The position numbers and the translations under genes were made by a program. The notes under the pieces are model-generated. The model ran no database searches, had not been told where the DNA came from, and worked only from the letters and a program-made list of their open reading frames with translations. Of a stretch of DNA of 38,101 nt, positions 23,576 through 33,376 are shown in pieces (position 1 is the stretch's first letter; the number at the start of each line of letters is the position of its first letter). The stretch is from Flammeovirga sp. OC4 (GTDB lineage: Bacteria > Bacteroidota > Bacteroidia > Cytophagales > Flammeovirgaceae), in contig NZ_JTAM01000083.1 in the NCBI RefSeq assembly GCF_000812565.1, forward strand, positions 1 through 38,101, in the 5' to 3' direction.

Positions 23576-26500
23576 ATGCAAACGATTTTATTTAGAAGTT
23601 TCTACTTCTGTTTTTTTATTATTTATTGCTATTCAACGTCTTCATTCGGACAGTATACTTTAGTTGATTCCCAATTTGAAAATCTATTGAATTGGGAAGG
23701 GGAAACATTTACAACAGGAAAAGATGCTGAAGGATGGTTTGAAATTAATACTGATCACCAACTCCAATTAAATGTAACGGGAGGCTCGGGCCAAAGGTCT
23801 TCTATCGCTATTTATGAAACACCTTTTCCATTTACGAATGCATCAGATACATTAATTTGGAGTATGTCTTTTATGCACAACTTCAGTGTATCAAGCAGCC
23901 TTCAAAAAAAAAATTATTCCAAATTTATACTGCTTCAAAATCATTCAAGCTATTCGAATTCAGATACCTTACTTTATTTGGAACTTTCTGGTAGTATAAA
24001 ACTAATCCAACAAATAGATGATGAATTCTTAGTGGTTGAAGAAAAAGCTATTTCAATCGTTCCATCAACATGGCATCAAATAAAAGTGCAAAAAGTAAAG
24101 GGATTGTGGAGTGTTTATTTGGATGATGTATTTATATATGAGGTTTTTTATGATGATATTTCTTTGGCTACTTATCATACTGGATTGTTAGCTACTTTTT
24201 CATCTTCAGCAAGAGGGCAGCATTTTTACTATGATGATTTTATGCATTTGATTAGACCTAAAGCAAAAGACATCACACCACCTAAAGTCTCAAATGTATT
24301 TTTAGAGGGGAAAGATACTCTAATAGTGGAGTTTGATGAAATTGTAAATCATGATTCTTGTAAAGGTAGTTTGACCATAAATGCTGCAACTGTAGATTAT
24401 CTACCTCAACAATCTTCACTTGTAATCCACAATCATTTTGAGATAGATAGTTTTTATACTCTTCAAATAACTGACTTTTGCGATGAAGCGGGAAATATCT
24501 TAAATGATACAACGATTTCATTGTTGGTAGAAGATACCTACCCACCTCATATTGACTCTTTATCTGTTAGGAGTGATTATATTCTTGATTTATTTTTTGA
24601 TGAACCTGTTGTCATAACGGAGCTCTCCCATATTTTTTTGATATCAAGAAGTGATACAATTGAAGTGGTAGATACTTTGAAAAATAGCAATGAACTCCAA
24701 AAGACAGTTGTATTGGGTAGTTCAATTCCTACGAATAAGAGTTTTGAAGTTCACATTAAAGAATTGACAGATGAGAAAGGTAATTTTCAAGACGTGTCCT
24801 TTACATCTTATTTTGATACCAGATCTCCTAAATTACTTTCTTCAGAAATTATCAATGGTGATCAAATAAATTTAGAATTTGATGAGCCTATTTCAGCATC
24901 CATTAATGACCCTTATAATTATATAATCAATAATCAAAAGGTTCCTGAAAGTATAATGATTAGTGGTAGTCAAATCGATTTACTTTTTCAGTCGAATACA
25001 TTCAAGCAAGATTCTATTTATACGATAGCTATAACTGCTGTTGAAGACCTGTTTGGTAACGAAATGAAAACCAAAATACTATCATTAGAATATGATACGA
25101 CAAAAGCTAAAATTCTAAATACATTTCAAAGTACACTAAACAACCAAATCCTTTTTGATGAGAAAATTGTTTCAATAGATAGTTCTTCGCATCAATTTCA
25201 GAATATTGATTGCCCTTCTTCCATAATTATACTAGAAAAGGTATCCAGTGTAAAATTATTTGGTGTAAAGGACGAAAACCAGAATGTGATTGACTCTGTT
25301 GAGGTATTTTTTAATGATGATATTTTTCTAGAAGATCTCTACTGTACCTCTGATAGCTCAATTAGGGTCATTTCTCCTCAGTATCTTAGTGGTTTTGAAT
25401 TAGAGAATTCAAGGATCGATTCTATTAAGAGTTTAGATGAAGTAAATGATTTATATGTTGTTCCAAAATTTCAAGATGGAGAAAATCGAGTATTGAAGTT
25501 TCAAGGAAAGGAATATACTATCAGCTATATCCAAAATGAGATTCAATCGATTATTACTTCCAGTACTCATTCTATTGCTATCGATTTTGAAAGTGAGTTG
25601 GATGAGCAACGTATTCCTTTGATTTCAACTAATCCTTATCTCGATATTCAAAGTATTCTTATTGAAGGAGACGAGTTGCATTTATTTCTTAAAGGTCCCA
25701 TTCCAGAGAATAGAGTGTATACTATTTCGGTGGAAGGTTTAGTTTCTTGTGAAAGTAAAAAATTACCGCATTGTTCTTTTCAATATACCAAAGACACATC
25801 ACCACCCTTATTAGTAGATATTAGTTGGAAAGATAGAAATCGACTTTTATTGCTCTTCAATGAGAAAGTTGAAAAATCCTCTATTGAAAACAGGATTATT
25901 TTGTATCAAGATGAGAAAGAAATTCATGATTTTTCAATTAAAGTCAATGGGGAATATGTTGAGATTATGTTGGAGAAGGAGTATTGGGAAAAAGAAATCC
26001 TTTATACTCTTCATAAAGGGATAGAAGATTGGAATGGCAATAAAACACCTTCATCAGTAAATGGTAGTGTGATTTCTGTAAATTCTGTAAAGAAAGGTGA
26101 TTTGATTCTTGCTGAAATTTTTGCAGATCCTACACCCATAATTGGATTGCCTAATAGCGAAGCTTTAGAATTGTATAATACCACAGCAGATACCTTATCC
26201 TTACTTGGGGTCAATTTACTGATTGGAAATGATACGCTCACTTTTAACAATGAGTTTATAGCCCCTGAAAATTATCTTATTTTGGTTCCTTCTACAAAGG
26301 TGGAGTTGTGGTCCGACTACTCTTTTGTAAGTGGAGTAAATCACTGGAGTGCTCTCAATAATTCAGGTGAAATAATAAAACTGTATGATGCTAAAAATGA
26401 CTTGCTCATTGATTCTGTAAAATTTGATATATCAAGTTATAAAGATAAGGTGAAATCTGAAGGAGGTTATTCGTTAGAAAGAAGAGATTTCTTTTTTGAT

Positions 26501-28507
26501 TGTGATCCATTTTTGAATTGGGCTGCTAGTAAAGATGAAACCGGAGGTACTTTAGGTTTTGAAAATTCAATTTTTGAAATTATTCAAGATACAATACCTT
26601 CAAAAATTACAAATATTACAGTTGTTGATGGACATAATATGGTCATTTCCTTTGATAAAAGCTTATATATGTTTTCAACAGAAAGCACTATTCAATATAG
26701 TGTTGGTAATGTTAGTAAGTATGTTGATAAGTGGAGTTTTGTTGATAACTTTAATCTTAAAGTGCTAATAAACGAAGATTTACCAAAAGGAGTGTTGGTA
26801 ACTATGATTGTTGATAACTTTCAAGACTGTTTTAATAACACATTATTTTCAGAAAAAATTGATTTTGTAATTAAACCAAAGATTAATTATCAACAATTGT
26901 TGATAACTGAGTTGATGATTGATCATTCACCTATTAACAAAATGCCTGATTCTGAATATATAGAGGTTTATAATAATGGTGACTTATGGCTAAATCTTGA
27001 TAAGTGTATAATGTTAATAGATGGCGATTCCGTAGAGTTGCCAGATTATTGGATTTTACCAAGAAGTTATGCAGTCTTAGTTCCTAGTACTAACAGGTAT
27101 TTATTCGATAGTCTAAAAGTTGAAGTGATAGGGGTTTCAAATTGGGAAACACTATTAAATGATCAAGGAAAAGTAGTATTGGTTAATGATGAAAATGAAA
27201 TAATACATAGCGTTGATTACTCCTTGGATTATTATCATGATCCAAATAAAAAAGATGGAGGTTGGTCTATTGAGATGAGAGATATAAAGAGCCCTTGTGT
27301 TGGTCTTGAAAACTGGCAAGCCTCAGAGAATGAAAACGGAGGAACGGCAGGTCATAAAAACTCTATAGAAGAAACAGTGATTGACCGTCATGTGCCAACT
27401 CTTAAAAATGCACTCTTTTTAGAGAAGGAGTCCAATATGCTTCTAGAATTTTCAGAACCCATTGTGCTTACTGAACAAACTGAATTGATAATAGATGGAG
27501 AATATATTTCGAAAGAAAACGTGACATTGAATGGAAATCATTTGTTGATCCATTTGCCCTATGACCTATCTTATTCTAATGTGAGTATCTCAGCTATTGT
27601 AGATTGTTCGGGTAACTACAATTCGACCATGATGAAAAAAGAAATTCTTTACCCGATGCCCAAGGAACATGTATTTCTTTCTGAAATATTATTTGATCCC
27701 AGCGCATTAAATACTGATTATTTAGAAGTGTTTTTTCAGGTTGAAAAAGGAAGCTATGTTAATTTGAAGAATTGGTCTATTGGCAGGGAAAGAAATGGAG
27801 CTATTGAGCAGGTAGTGGCTTTGTCAAAAATAGACGATTATTTATTTTCGAGTCAATTTTTAGTGTTCACCAAAGAAGAAGACAAGCTATTAAGTTATTA
27901 TCCCTATTTGAAGAGAGAAAATGTGAGAGTGGTGAGCCTTCCCTCATTTCCAAATGAGAATGGTAATGTAGTGTTGATGCATAATGGTGAAATACATGAA
28001 CAGTATGAATATTTCGAAAAACATCATCAATCATTTCTTAAGAATACTGAAGATGTTTCCTTAGAAAGAATTGACTTTACTGTTTCATCCTCAAATCCTA
28101 ATAATTGGACATCAGCAACAGAAAGCAGTGGTTTTGGAACACCTACTTTAAAAAATTCAAGAGTAGTGAGTAATGAACTAAATGAGTACCATGGTGATGT
28201 ACTTGTTTTTTCTACTTCATTATTGACAACAAATGGTGATGGAAGAGATGACTACTTAAAAGTTGAAAATAATTCTACTTTTCCCTTAAGGATTTTAAGA
28301 ATGGATATTTATGACATTCACGGAAATATCATCTACCCTTGGCTTAATAATTATGAATTGTCAAGTAGAGATTTTGTAAAATGGGACGGCGTAGATCAAC
28401 AAGGAGACCGTGTGATGGGGAAATTTTTAGTGTATTATCAATTAGTTGATCATAAAGGAAACCGTCAAGAGCAGACGAAAATAGTAAGTGTAGCACCTTG
28501 GAATTGA
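23576..28507 (+). CDS. Large secreted lamin-tail-domain protein with C-terminal FlgD/CHU_C-like domain
   Basis: A 1643-aa protein with a signal peptide (cleavage near SSFGQ, about residue 26). Residues about 30-220 look like a concanavalin/LamG-like fold. They are followed by repeated Ig-like domains of the SwmB/Big_5 kind (the pattern LxxxFDEPI recurs). Lamin-tail-like (LTD) domains begin near 840 (LILAEIFADP), 1105 (LLITELMID) and 1362 (VFLSEILFDP). The first two end with a Gly-Gly-T-x-G motif. The last 100 residues (TTNGDGRDDY, MDIYDIHGNII, FVKWDGVDQQGDRVMGKFLV) resemble the gliding-motility-associated C-terminal domain used as a type B T9SS signal. A cell-surface adhesin or nuclease-associated role is possible; the actual role is unknown. 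Confidence 0.8.
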   Translation: MQTILFRSFYFCFFIIYCYSTSSFGQYTLVDSQFENLLNWEGETFTTGKDAEGWFEINTDHQLQLNVTGGSGQRSSIAIYETPFPFTNASDTLIWSMSFMHNFSVSSSLQKKNYSKFILLQNHSSYSNSDTLLYLELSGSIKLIQQIDDEFLVVEEKAISIVPSTWHQIKVQKVKGLWSVYLDDVFIYEVFYDDISLATYHTGLLATFSSSARGQHFYYDDFMHLIRPKAKDITPPKVSNVFLEGKDTLIVEFDEIVNHDSCKGSLTINAATVDYLPQQSSLVIHNHFEIDSFYTLQITDFCDEAGNILNDTTISLLVEDTYPPHIDSLSVRSDYILDLFFDEPVVITELSHIFLISRSDTIEVVDTLKNSNELQKTVVLGSSIPTNKSFEVHIKELTDEKGNFQDVSFTSYFDTRSPKLLSSEIINGDQINLEFDEPISASINDPYNYIINNQKVPESIMISGSQIDLLFQSNTFKQDSIYTIAITAVEDLFGNEMKTKILSLEYDTTKAKILNTFQSTLNNQILFDEKIVSIDSSSHQFQNIDCPSSIIILEKVSSVKLFGVKDENQNVIDSVEVFFNDDIFLEDLYCTSDSSIRVISPQYLSGFELENSRIDSIKSLDEVNDLYVVPKFQDGENRVLKFQGKEYTISYIQNEIQSIITSSTHSIAIDFESELDEQRIPLISTNPYLDIQSILIEGDELHLFLKGPIPENRVYTISVEGLVSCESKKLPHCSFQYTKDTSPPLLVDISWKDRNRLLLLFNEKVEKSSIENRIILYQDEKEIHDFSIKVNGEYVEIMLEKEYWEKEILYTLHKGIEDWNGNKTPSSVNGSVISVNSVKKGDLILAEIFADPTPIIGLPNSEALELYNTTADTLSLLGVNLLIGNDTLTFNNEFIAPENYLILVPSTKVELWSDYSFVSGVNHWSALNNSGEIIKLYDAKNDLLIDSVKFDISSYKDKVKSEGGYSLERRDFFFDCDPFLNWAASKDETGGTLGFENSIFEIIQDTIPSKITNITVVDGHNMVISFDKSLYMFSTESTIQYSVGNVSKYVDKWSFVDNFNLKVLINEDLPKGVLVTMIVDNFQDCFNNTLFSEKIDFVIKPKINYQQLLITELMIDHSPINKMPDSEYIEVYNNGDLWLNLDKCIMLIDGDSVELPDYWILPRSYAVLVPSTNRYLFDSLKVEVIGVSNWETLLNDQGKVVLVNDENEIIHSVDYSLDYYHDPNKKDGGWSIEMRDIKSPCVGLENWQASENENGGTAGHKNSIEETVIDRHVPTLKNALFLEKESNMLLEFSEPIVLTEQTELIIDGEYISKENVTLNGNHLLIHLPYDLSYSNVSISAIVDCSGNYNSTMMKKEILYPMPKEHVFLSEILFDPSALNTDYLEVFFQVEKGSYVNLKNWSIGRERNGAIEQVVALSKIDDYLFSSQFLVFTKEEDKLLSYYPYLKRENVRVVSLPSFPNENGNVVLMHNGEIHEQYEYFEKHHQSFLKNTEDVSLERIDFTVSSSNPNNWTSATESSGFGTPTLKNSRVVSNELNEYHGDVLVFSTSLLTTNGDGRDDYLKVENNSTFPLRILRMDIYDIHGNIIYPWLNNYELSSRDFVKWDGVDQQGDRVMGKFLVYYQLVDHKGNRQEQTKIVSVAPWN

Positions 28508-28566
28508 CTTGATTAGCACTTTTTAGCCCATATTCAAAGATGTTATCGAATTAATAGTCAGTTATT

Positions 28567-28597
28567 TTGTGTTATAAGTTTCAATCTATTACTTTTG
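28567..28597 (+). promoter_or_regulatory. Promoter of rpmE2
   Basis: TTG (28567-28569), 20 nt, TACTTTTG (28590-28597). It fits the Bacteroidota -33/-7 consensus with the same spacing as the rplM promoter. Confidence 0.7.
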
Positions 28598-28641
28598 CAT
28601 TTCGATTTGGGATTACAGAAAAAGTAAAAAATATTAATAAG

Positions 28642-28884
28642 ATGAAACAAGACATTCATCCTGATTTCAGACCAGTGGTATTCCACGATCTGACTTCAAA
28701 CGAAAAGTTCCTTATTGGATCTACAGTAGCTACATCTGAGACAATTGAATACGAAGGTGAAACTTACCCTTTATTCAAAGTCGAGATTTCTTCAGCTTCT
28801 CACCCGTACTACACTGGTAAGAAAGCGGCTATCTCAGCTGCAGGTCGTGTTGATAAATTCAACAAAAGATACGGAAAAAAATAA
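28642..28884 (+). CDS. rpmE2: 50S ribosomal protein L31 type B
   Basis: An 80-aa L31 of type [17 protein letters not shown] at the N-terminus, [12 protein letters not shown], and [10 protein letters not shown] at the end. The ATG at 28642 is chosen because the frame upstream runs through the promoter. There is no cysteine, so this is the zinc-independent (C-minus) form. Such copies often replace the zinc form under zinc limitation, but they can be the only copy in Bacteroidota. It is monocistronic with its own promoter and terminator. Confidence 0.95.
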   Translation: MKQDIHPDFRPVVFHDLTSNEKFLIGSTVATSETIEYEGETYPLFKVEISSASHPYYTGKKAAISAAGRVDKFNKRYGKK

Positions 28885-28900
28885 ATTCGTTTTTATCCAT

Positions 28901-28940
28901 AAAAAATCCACAATTTCATACGAAGTTGTGGATTTTTTTT
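28901..28940 (+). terminator. Rho-independent terminator after rpmE2
   Basis: AAATCCACAATTTC / GAAGTTGTGGATTT with a 4-nt loop and eight T. Confidence 0.85.
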
Positions 28941-29077
28941 GTGCCTAACTTTCTTCATTGCATCTTTGTCTAATCATTTTTTTGTTCGTTATATCTCACT
29001 TGAGATATTTATTTTTCAGGTGTAAATCACCATTTTACAATTGCGATTTTGTGTAAAAATGGTTTAAAGTAATTATT

Positions 29078-30265
29078 ATGAATATCATATTATTCGACAA
29101 TCCGAAGACAAGAATTAAATTATTACCTTTCACATTTGTAAGACCTATTGCAGATATTAGAGTAGGTATTTTTAAGATATATGAAAAATGGGAAAAGGCT
29201 TTTAATGCAGAAATCTCATTTCTAACAGAAGAGTATTTACAAGGGAAGTTTCCTCTAAAACATGGTGCTGATCAATTTTATATTAATGGATCACTTTGCC
29301 CGAATCCTTATTTAATACAGAAAATACAGGAATTAAAAGAGGGGCAGGGTTTAGTTTGTGGTGAAGATTTATTGGTTTTACATACTTCTGCAAAGTTTGA
29401 TCACTTAGATGCTGAACCTGGCGATTTCGAAAAAATAGAAGTTCCGGCGGAAGAGATAGTATTAATAAAGCACCCATGGGAAATTTTCACTCAAAATAGA
29501 GAGCAAATCATGCTGGATTTCGAAGTGGTGACAAGAGGAAGAATCAGTCATCATATCGAAGACCCTCATACCGTAGTTTATGGACGTGCAAATATATTTG
29601 TGGAAGAGGGTGTAGAAGTAAGGGCTTCTATCTTAAATGCACAGAAAGGACCGATTTATATTGGTAAAAATGCAGTGATTGAAGAAGGTGTGATTATTCA
29701 AGGTACTTGTGCTATCGGTGAGGGAACTCGTATTAATATGGGGGCTAAAATCCGTGAAGATTGTTCTTTCGGACCACATTGCAAGATTGGTGGGGAGATC
29801 AATAACTCCGTTGTTTTTGGATATTCTAATAAAGCTCATGATGGCTATTTGGGGAATTCAGTAGTAGGAGAATGGTGTAACTTGGGCGCTGATACCAACA
29901 ATTCTAATCTTAAGAACAACTACGGTCCAGTTAGAATCTGGAGTTATAAGGAAAGAAAATATGTAAGTACCGAACAGCAATTTTGTGGTATGATGATGGC
30001 AGATTATTGTAAAGCTGGTATCAATACCATGTTTAATACAGGTACTGTGGTGGGTGTGTCCGCACACATTTTTGGTGGTGGTTTCCCGCCAAAACATATC
30101 CCTTCATTTGCATGGGGTGCTATTGATTCTAACGAAGTGGCTCAATTGGATAAAATGATAGAGATTGCAGAAAGAGTATTCGCAAGAAGAAAAGCAGATT
30201 TTACGATCCACGACCGTCAAATTCTAGAAAAGGTATTTGAATTAAGTAAGTTTGATCGAATGTAA
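29078..30265 (+). CDS. GlmU-like sugar nucleotidyltransferase with left-handed beta-helix
   Basis: A 395-aa protein resembling the Bacteroidota GlmU-family group. The N-terminus (MNIILFDNP, then LLPFTFVRPIADIRVG) is nucleotidyltransferase-like but lacks the classic GxGTRM loop. The second half is a left-handed beta-helix of hexapeptide repeats (IGKNAVIEEGVIIQG, IGEGTRINMGAKI), then NLGADTNNSNLKNNYG and CGMMMADYCKAGINTMFNTG, as in acyltransferase-type helices. A role in sugar-1-phosphate uridylylation or thymidylylation, or N-acetylation for envelope sugars, is likely. The exact substrate is not visible. It is monocistronic. Confidence 0.8.
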   Translation: MNIILFDNPKTRIKLLPFTFVRPIADIRVGIFKIYEKWEKAFNAEISFLTEEYLQGKFPLKHGADQFYINGSLCPNPYLIQKIQELKEGQGLVCGEDLLVLHTSAKFDHLDAEPGDFEKIEVPAEEIVLIKHPWEIFTQNREQIMLDFEVVTRGRISHHIEDPHTVVYGRANIFVEEGVEVRASILNAQKGPIYIGKNAVIEEGVIIQGTCAIGEGTRINMGAKIREDCSFGPHCKIGGEINNSVVFGYSNKAHDGYLGNSVVGEWCNLGADTNNSNLKNNYGPVRIWSYKERKYVSTEQQFCGMMMADYCKAGINTMFNTGTVVGVSAHIFGGGFPPKHIPSFAWGAIDSNEVAQLDKMIEIAERVFARRKADFTIHDRQILEKVFELSKFDRM

Positions 30266-30290
30266 TTTTCATGATCAGTAAAAATAAAAA

Positions 30291-30336
30291 AAGGATCTTC
30301 TTGGCCTAAAAGAGGTGACAAGAAGATCCTTTTTTG
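30291..30336. terminator. Bidirectional rho-independent terminator
   Basis: AAGGATCTTCTTG / CAAGAAGATCCTT, a perfect 13-bp stem with A and T runs on both sides. It serves the GlmU-like gene and the convergent beta-barrel gene. Confidence 0.85.
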
Positions 30337-30389
30337 TATTTATAAATTCTTCAATCAAGAAGAGAATATTCATTGAAATAATGATTTTT

Positions 30390-31133
30390 CTAGAAGTCGA
30401 AAGTAGCCCTTTTCACTCGATTAATTTTTCTTTTTGTATCGAAAATATCACAATTTAGAGAGAAGTAAAAGACATTTCCAGTCAGTTGATTATAGCTAAG
30501 GTTTGTGCCTTTTATATTCGCTTGATCGCTTCCCCATGATTCATTAAAGAAAGGTGTCAGGTAATATTTGAACTTGAGGTTTGTCCCCTCTCTAAACTGA
30601 ATTCCGAACATTACACTTTGTTGTACATTTACTCTGTCACTAAACCAAACAGAGAATTTATCTTGCTTGCTACCACCAACAAATGTTTTCTCTTTATAGT
30701 GGATAGGCTGTTCTATTTCATATCCTCCATAAATGAAAAAACTATTTAAATTCCCCAGTTTAAAACCGACAGGTAAACCTACATTGTAGGTTCTCATCTT
30801 TTTTCTCATACTACCCGAGTATTCTCCATTTTGATATTCATTGGGGACATCAAAGATAAAACCTATATTACGAATAGATACTCCAGCAAAAAGCCCAAAA
30901 TGATTCCCCACATCCATGTTTATATACGATTGTCCGTTGAAAACAGGAGCAAATCGTATCACATCATTTTGAATTTCTTGATTGTTGATTTTGATGGCAG
31001 TCATTCCAGAGAAAATAATTTCCATTCCTCCAGAAAAGTAGAAGTCAGATTTTCTAGATTCTTGACCGTAGATAGAAAGTGTGAAGGCACAAATGCCTAA
31101 TACCGTAAATAGTAATTTTCTTAATTTGACCAT
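30390..31133 (-). CDS. Predicted outer-membrane beta-barrel protein
   Basis: A 247-aa protein with a signal peptide (cleavage near IYGQ, about residue 23). Its alternating hydrophobic/polar strands with glycine turns, such as FGLFAGVSIRNIGFIF, FKLGNLNSFFIYGGYEIE and QSVMFGIQFREGTNLKFKYY, are typical of porin-like or OmpA-type barrels. It ends in phenylalanine (TFDF), common in outer-membrane proteins. No specific family is recognised. Confidence 0.7.
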   Translation of the reverse strand: MVKLRKLLFTVLGICAFTLSIYGQESRKSDFYFSGGMEIIFSGMTAIKINNQEIQNDVIRFAPVFNGQSYINMDVGNHFGLFAGVSIRNIGFIFDVPNEYQNGEYSGSMRKKMRTYNVGLPVGFKLGNLNSFFIYGGYEIEQPIHYKEKTFVGGSKQDKFSVWFSDRVNVQQSVMFGIQFREGTNLKFKYYLTPFFNESWGSDQANIKGTNLSYNQLTGNVFYFSLNCDIFDTKRKINRVKRATFDF

Positions 31134-31388
31134 AAGATTATAGTTTTAGATTGATTGCAGGCAGTTGGGTTAAACATCAGGATAAAGTAATTGAAATGAA
31201 GAAGAGTGAGCGTTGAAAGTAATCATATATCTTACTTTTTTCTATCACTAAACTCAATATTACTTTATTTGTCCTTTTGTTTAAGTTGAAAAGAGTTCCT
31301 GCTTAAATTAATTTACACTAGTTATTCTTTTAAAGACAAAGTTAGAATGAGTAGGTTGCATCAGTTTTAAATTAAATCATGTTGAATT

Positions 31389-31997
31389 ATGAAATACATT
31401 GCATTGGATTTGGTTTTATTACCCAATCAATCTTTTACAAAGACGATGATTGAGTATAATAAAAAGCTTCCCGATACTGTATTACAATTGAGTGATGAAC
31501 ATACAATTCCACATTTGTCAATTTCGATGTGTAGAGTTGCCTCTGATCGAATTGATGAGTTATTAGGAAAATTACAAGATTATTTAGAAGTAATTGACCT
31601 TTCAGCGCTATTATCATTAAATGTTCCATCAATCTATCAACATAATATAAAAACAGTAGGGTGGAATTTGGATTTAACTTCACCTCTTAAGCACTTACAT
31701 TATTCAATGGCTAGCTTAATGAAATCATATCATTTTGATCTAGCAAAAGAAAATGATGACTTTACTGTTATTCATCCACAAATGCCTTCTTCAGGGATTG
31801 ATTATCTCAATTCATTTTTCACAAAATATGCCTTTGATAACTATCAACCTCACATTACTTTAGGGCAGGGTAATGCTCAGGTTTGCGAAGAATGGTTGAA
31901 TAAAAATATTGAATTTGATCGGATTGCTCTTTTTCACATGGGAACAGGTTGTACTTGTGAAAAGTTGCTTTGGGAGACGAAGATCAGTAATAATTAA
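31389..31997 (+). CDS. 2H phosphoesterase superfamily protein (LigT / 2'-5' RNA ligase-like)
   Basis: A 202-aa cytoplasmic protein with the two signature motifs of 2H phosphoesterases: HLS at residues 42-44 (TIPHLSISM) and HIT at 155-157 (YQPHITLGQG). The spacing and length fit the family. Members hydrolyse 2',3'-cyclic phosphates or 2'-5' linkages in RNA or nucleotides. No operon partner is apparent. The substrate is unknown; the two histidine motifs suggest it is catalytically competent. Confidence 0.75.
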   Translation: MKYIALDLVLLPNQSFTKTMIEYNKKLPDTVLQLSDEHTIPHLSISMCRVASDRIDELLGKLQDYLEVIDLSALLSLNVPSIYQHNIKTVGWNLDLTSPLKHLHYSMASLMKSYHFDLAKENDDFTVIHPQMPSSGIDYLNSFFTKYAFDNYQPHITLGQGNAQVCEEWLNKNIEFDRIALFHMGTGCTCEKLLWETKISNN

Positions 31998-32121
31998 TGA
32001 GCTAGATTTTAGGAGAATTGATTAAAAATTGAGGATAGTAATTAATTGAAGGTGATATTGATTGTTTTTTTATTGATTTATTAGCAGATTTGGGGGGAAA
32101 ACGAAAAATTAAAAATATCTT

Positions 32122-32154
32122 TTAGCGCTCTTACCGCTTATTGGAAGGCGCTAA
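32122..32154 (+). promoter_or_regulatory. Hairpin in the pdhA 5' UTR
   Basis: TTAGCGC (32122-32128) and GCGCTAA (32148-32154) form a 7-bp stem, with CTT/AAG pairing possible inside. It ends 19 bp before the pdhA ATG. It could be an operator or a 5' UTR hairpin. Confidence 0.35.
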
Positions 32155-32173
32155 CACTCAACAACCGTAAGAG

Positions 32174-33190
32174 ATGTCTCAAGAAAAAGTACTGAAAGAA
32201 GAACGTGCATTCTCCAAAGAACAATACTGGGAATGGTATGAAAATATGCTATTAGTTAGACGTTTTGAAGAGAAAACGGCGCAGTTGTACGGTCAGCAAA
32301 AAATCAGAGGTTTCTGTCACTTGTATATTGGACAAGAAGCTTGTGCTGCAGGTCAAGTATCAGCTCTAACTAAAGATGATCATTATATCACTGCTTACCG
32401 TGATCACGCTCACCCAATCATGTTGGGAACTGATCCTGGTGCTGTAATGGCAGAAATGTATGGTAGAGCTACTGGTACTACAAAAGGTAAAGGTGGTTCA
32501 ATGCACATTTTTGACAAATCAGTAAACTTTGCTGGTGGTCATGGTATTGTAGGTGCTCAAATTCCAATGGGTGCAGGTATTGCATTTAGTGAAAAATATA
32601 AGGGTACTAAGAACCTTTGTGTGACAATGTTTGGTGATGGTGCGATCCGTCAAGGTGCAATGCACGAAGCATTTAACATGGCAATGGCTTGGAAATTACC
32701 AGTAATTTTTATCGTAGAGAACAATGGTTATGCAATGGGTACTTCAGTAGAGCGTACTTCCAATGTACACCACCTTTATGAATTAGGTTCTGCTTATGAT
32801 ATTCCATCTCGTCCAGTAGACGGTATGGATGTAGAAGAAGTACACATCGCTATGGAAGAAGCTGCTGCTCATATCCGTGCGGGTAAAGGGCCTTATTTCT
32901 TAGAGTTCAGAACTTACCGTTACAAAGGTCACTCAATGTCTGACCCTGCAAAATACCGTACTAAAGAGGAAGTTGCAGAGTACAAAGCACAAGACCCAAT
33001 CGAGAAAGTGAAAAACAAATTGATCGAAAAAGGTTATGCTACAGCTGAAGAGTTAAAAGAGTTTGATAAGAAAATGAAGCAAAAGGTATTGGATGCTGTG
33101 AAGTTCGCAGAGGAGTCTCCATTCCCAGATGCATCAGAAGCTTACACTGACGTATACGTTGAGCCAGATTATCCTTTCTTAGATTCTTAA
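32174..33190 (+). CDS. pdhA: Pyruvate dehydrogenase E1 component, alpha subunit
   Basis: A 338-aa ThDP-dependent E1-alpha. The ThDP/Mg motif runs from GDG (FGDGAIRQGAMHEAFNMA, near residue 155) to IVENN (near 182). Other marks are RDHAHPIMLG, KGKGGSMHIF, FAGGHGIVGAQ, and the phosphorylation-loop-like YRYKGHSMSDPAKYRT. With the E1-beta subunit it decarboxylates pyruvate and passes the acetyl group to E2. The partner genes pdhB and pdhC are not in the window. It is monocistronic with its own terminator, so the complex is encoded at separate loci. Confidence 0.93.
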   Translation: MSQEKVLKEERAFSKEQYWEWYENMLLVRRFEEKTAQLYGQQKIRGFCHLYIGQEACAAGQVSALTKDDHYITAYRDHAHPIMLGTDPGAVMAEMYGRATGTTKGKGGSMHIFDKSVNFAGGHGIVGAQIPMGAGIAFSEKYKGTKNLCVTMFGDGAIRQGAMHEAFNMAMAWKLPVIFIVENNGYAMGTSVERTSNVHHLYELGSAYDIPSRPVDGMDVEEVHIAMEEAAAHIRAGKGPYFLEFRTYRYKGHSMSDPAKYRTKEEVAEYKAQDPIEKVKNKLIEKGYATAEELKEFDKKMKQKVLDAVKFAEESPFPDASEAYTDVYVEPDYPFLDS

Positions 33191-33219
33191 ATTTGAGTTA
33201 GAAAATTTAAAATATACGT

Positions 33220-33248
33220 AAGGCATCCTTTTTAGGATGCCTTTTTTT
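33220..33248 (+). terminator. Rho-independent terminator after pdhA
   Basis: AAGGCATCC / GGATGCCTT with a 5-6-nt loop and a T-run. Confidence 0.85.
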
Positions 33249-33376
33249 GTGAAAAAAACATTAAAATATCAATTTTAAGTGCAAACAGTACTTAAAAATA
33301 TTATGTTTCGGGAATATTTTTTAAATTTGCCGACTGATAATTTTGAAACTTTAGGCTTAGCCTATTTTATATATAC

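Noticed and set aside
28567-28641. Longer start for rpmE2
   Set aside because: The upstream codons overlap the -33/-7 promoter; L31 type B begins at [11 protein letters not shown].
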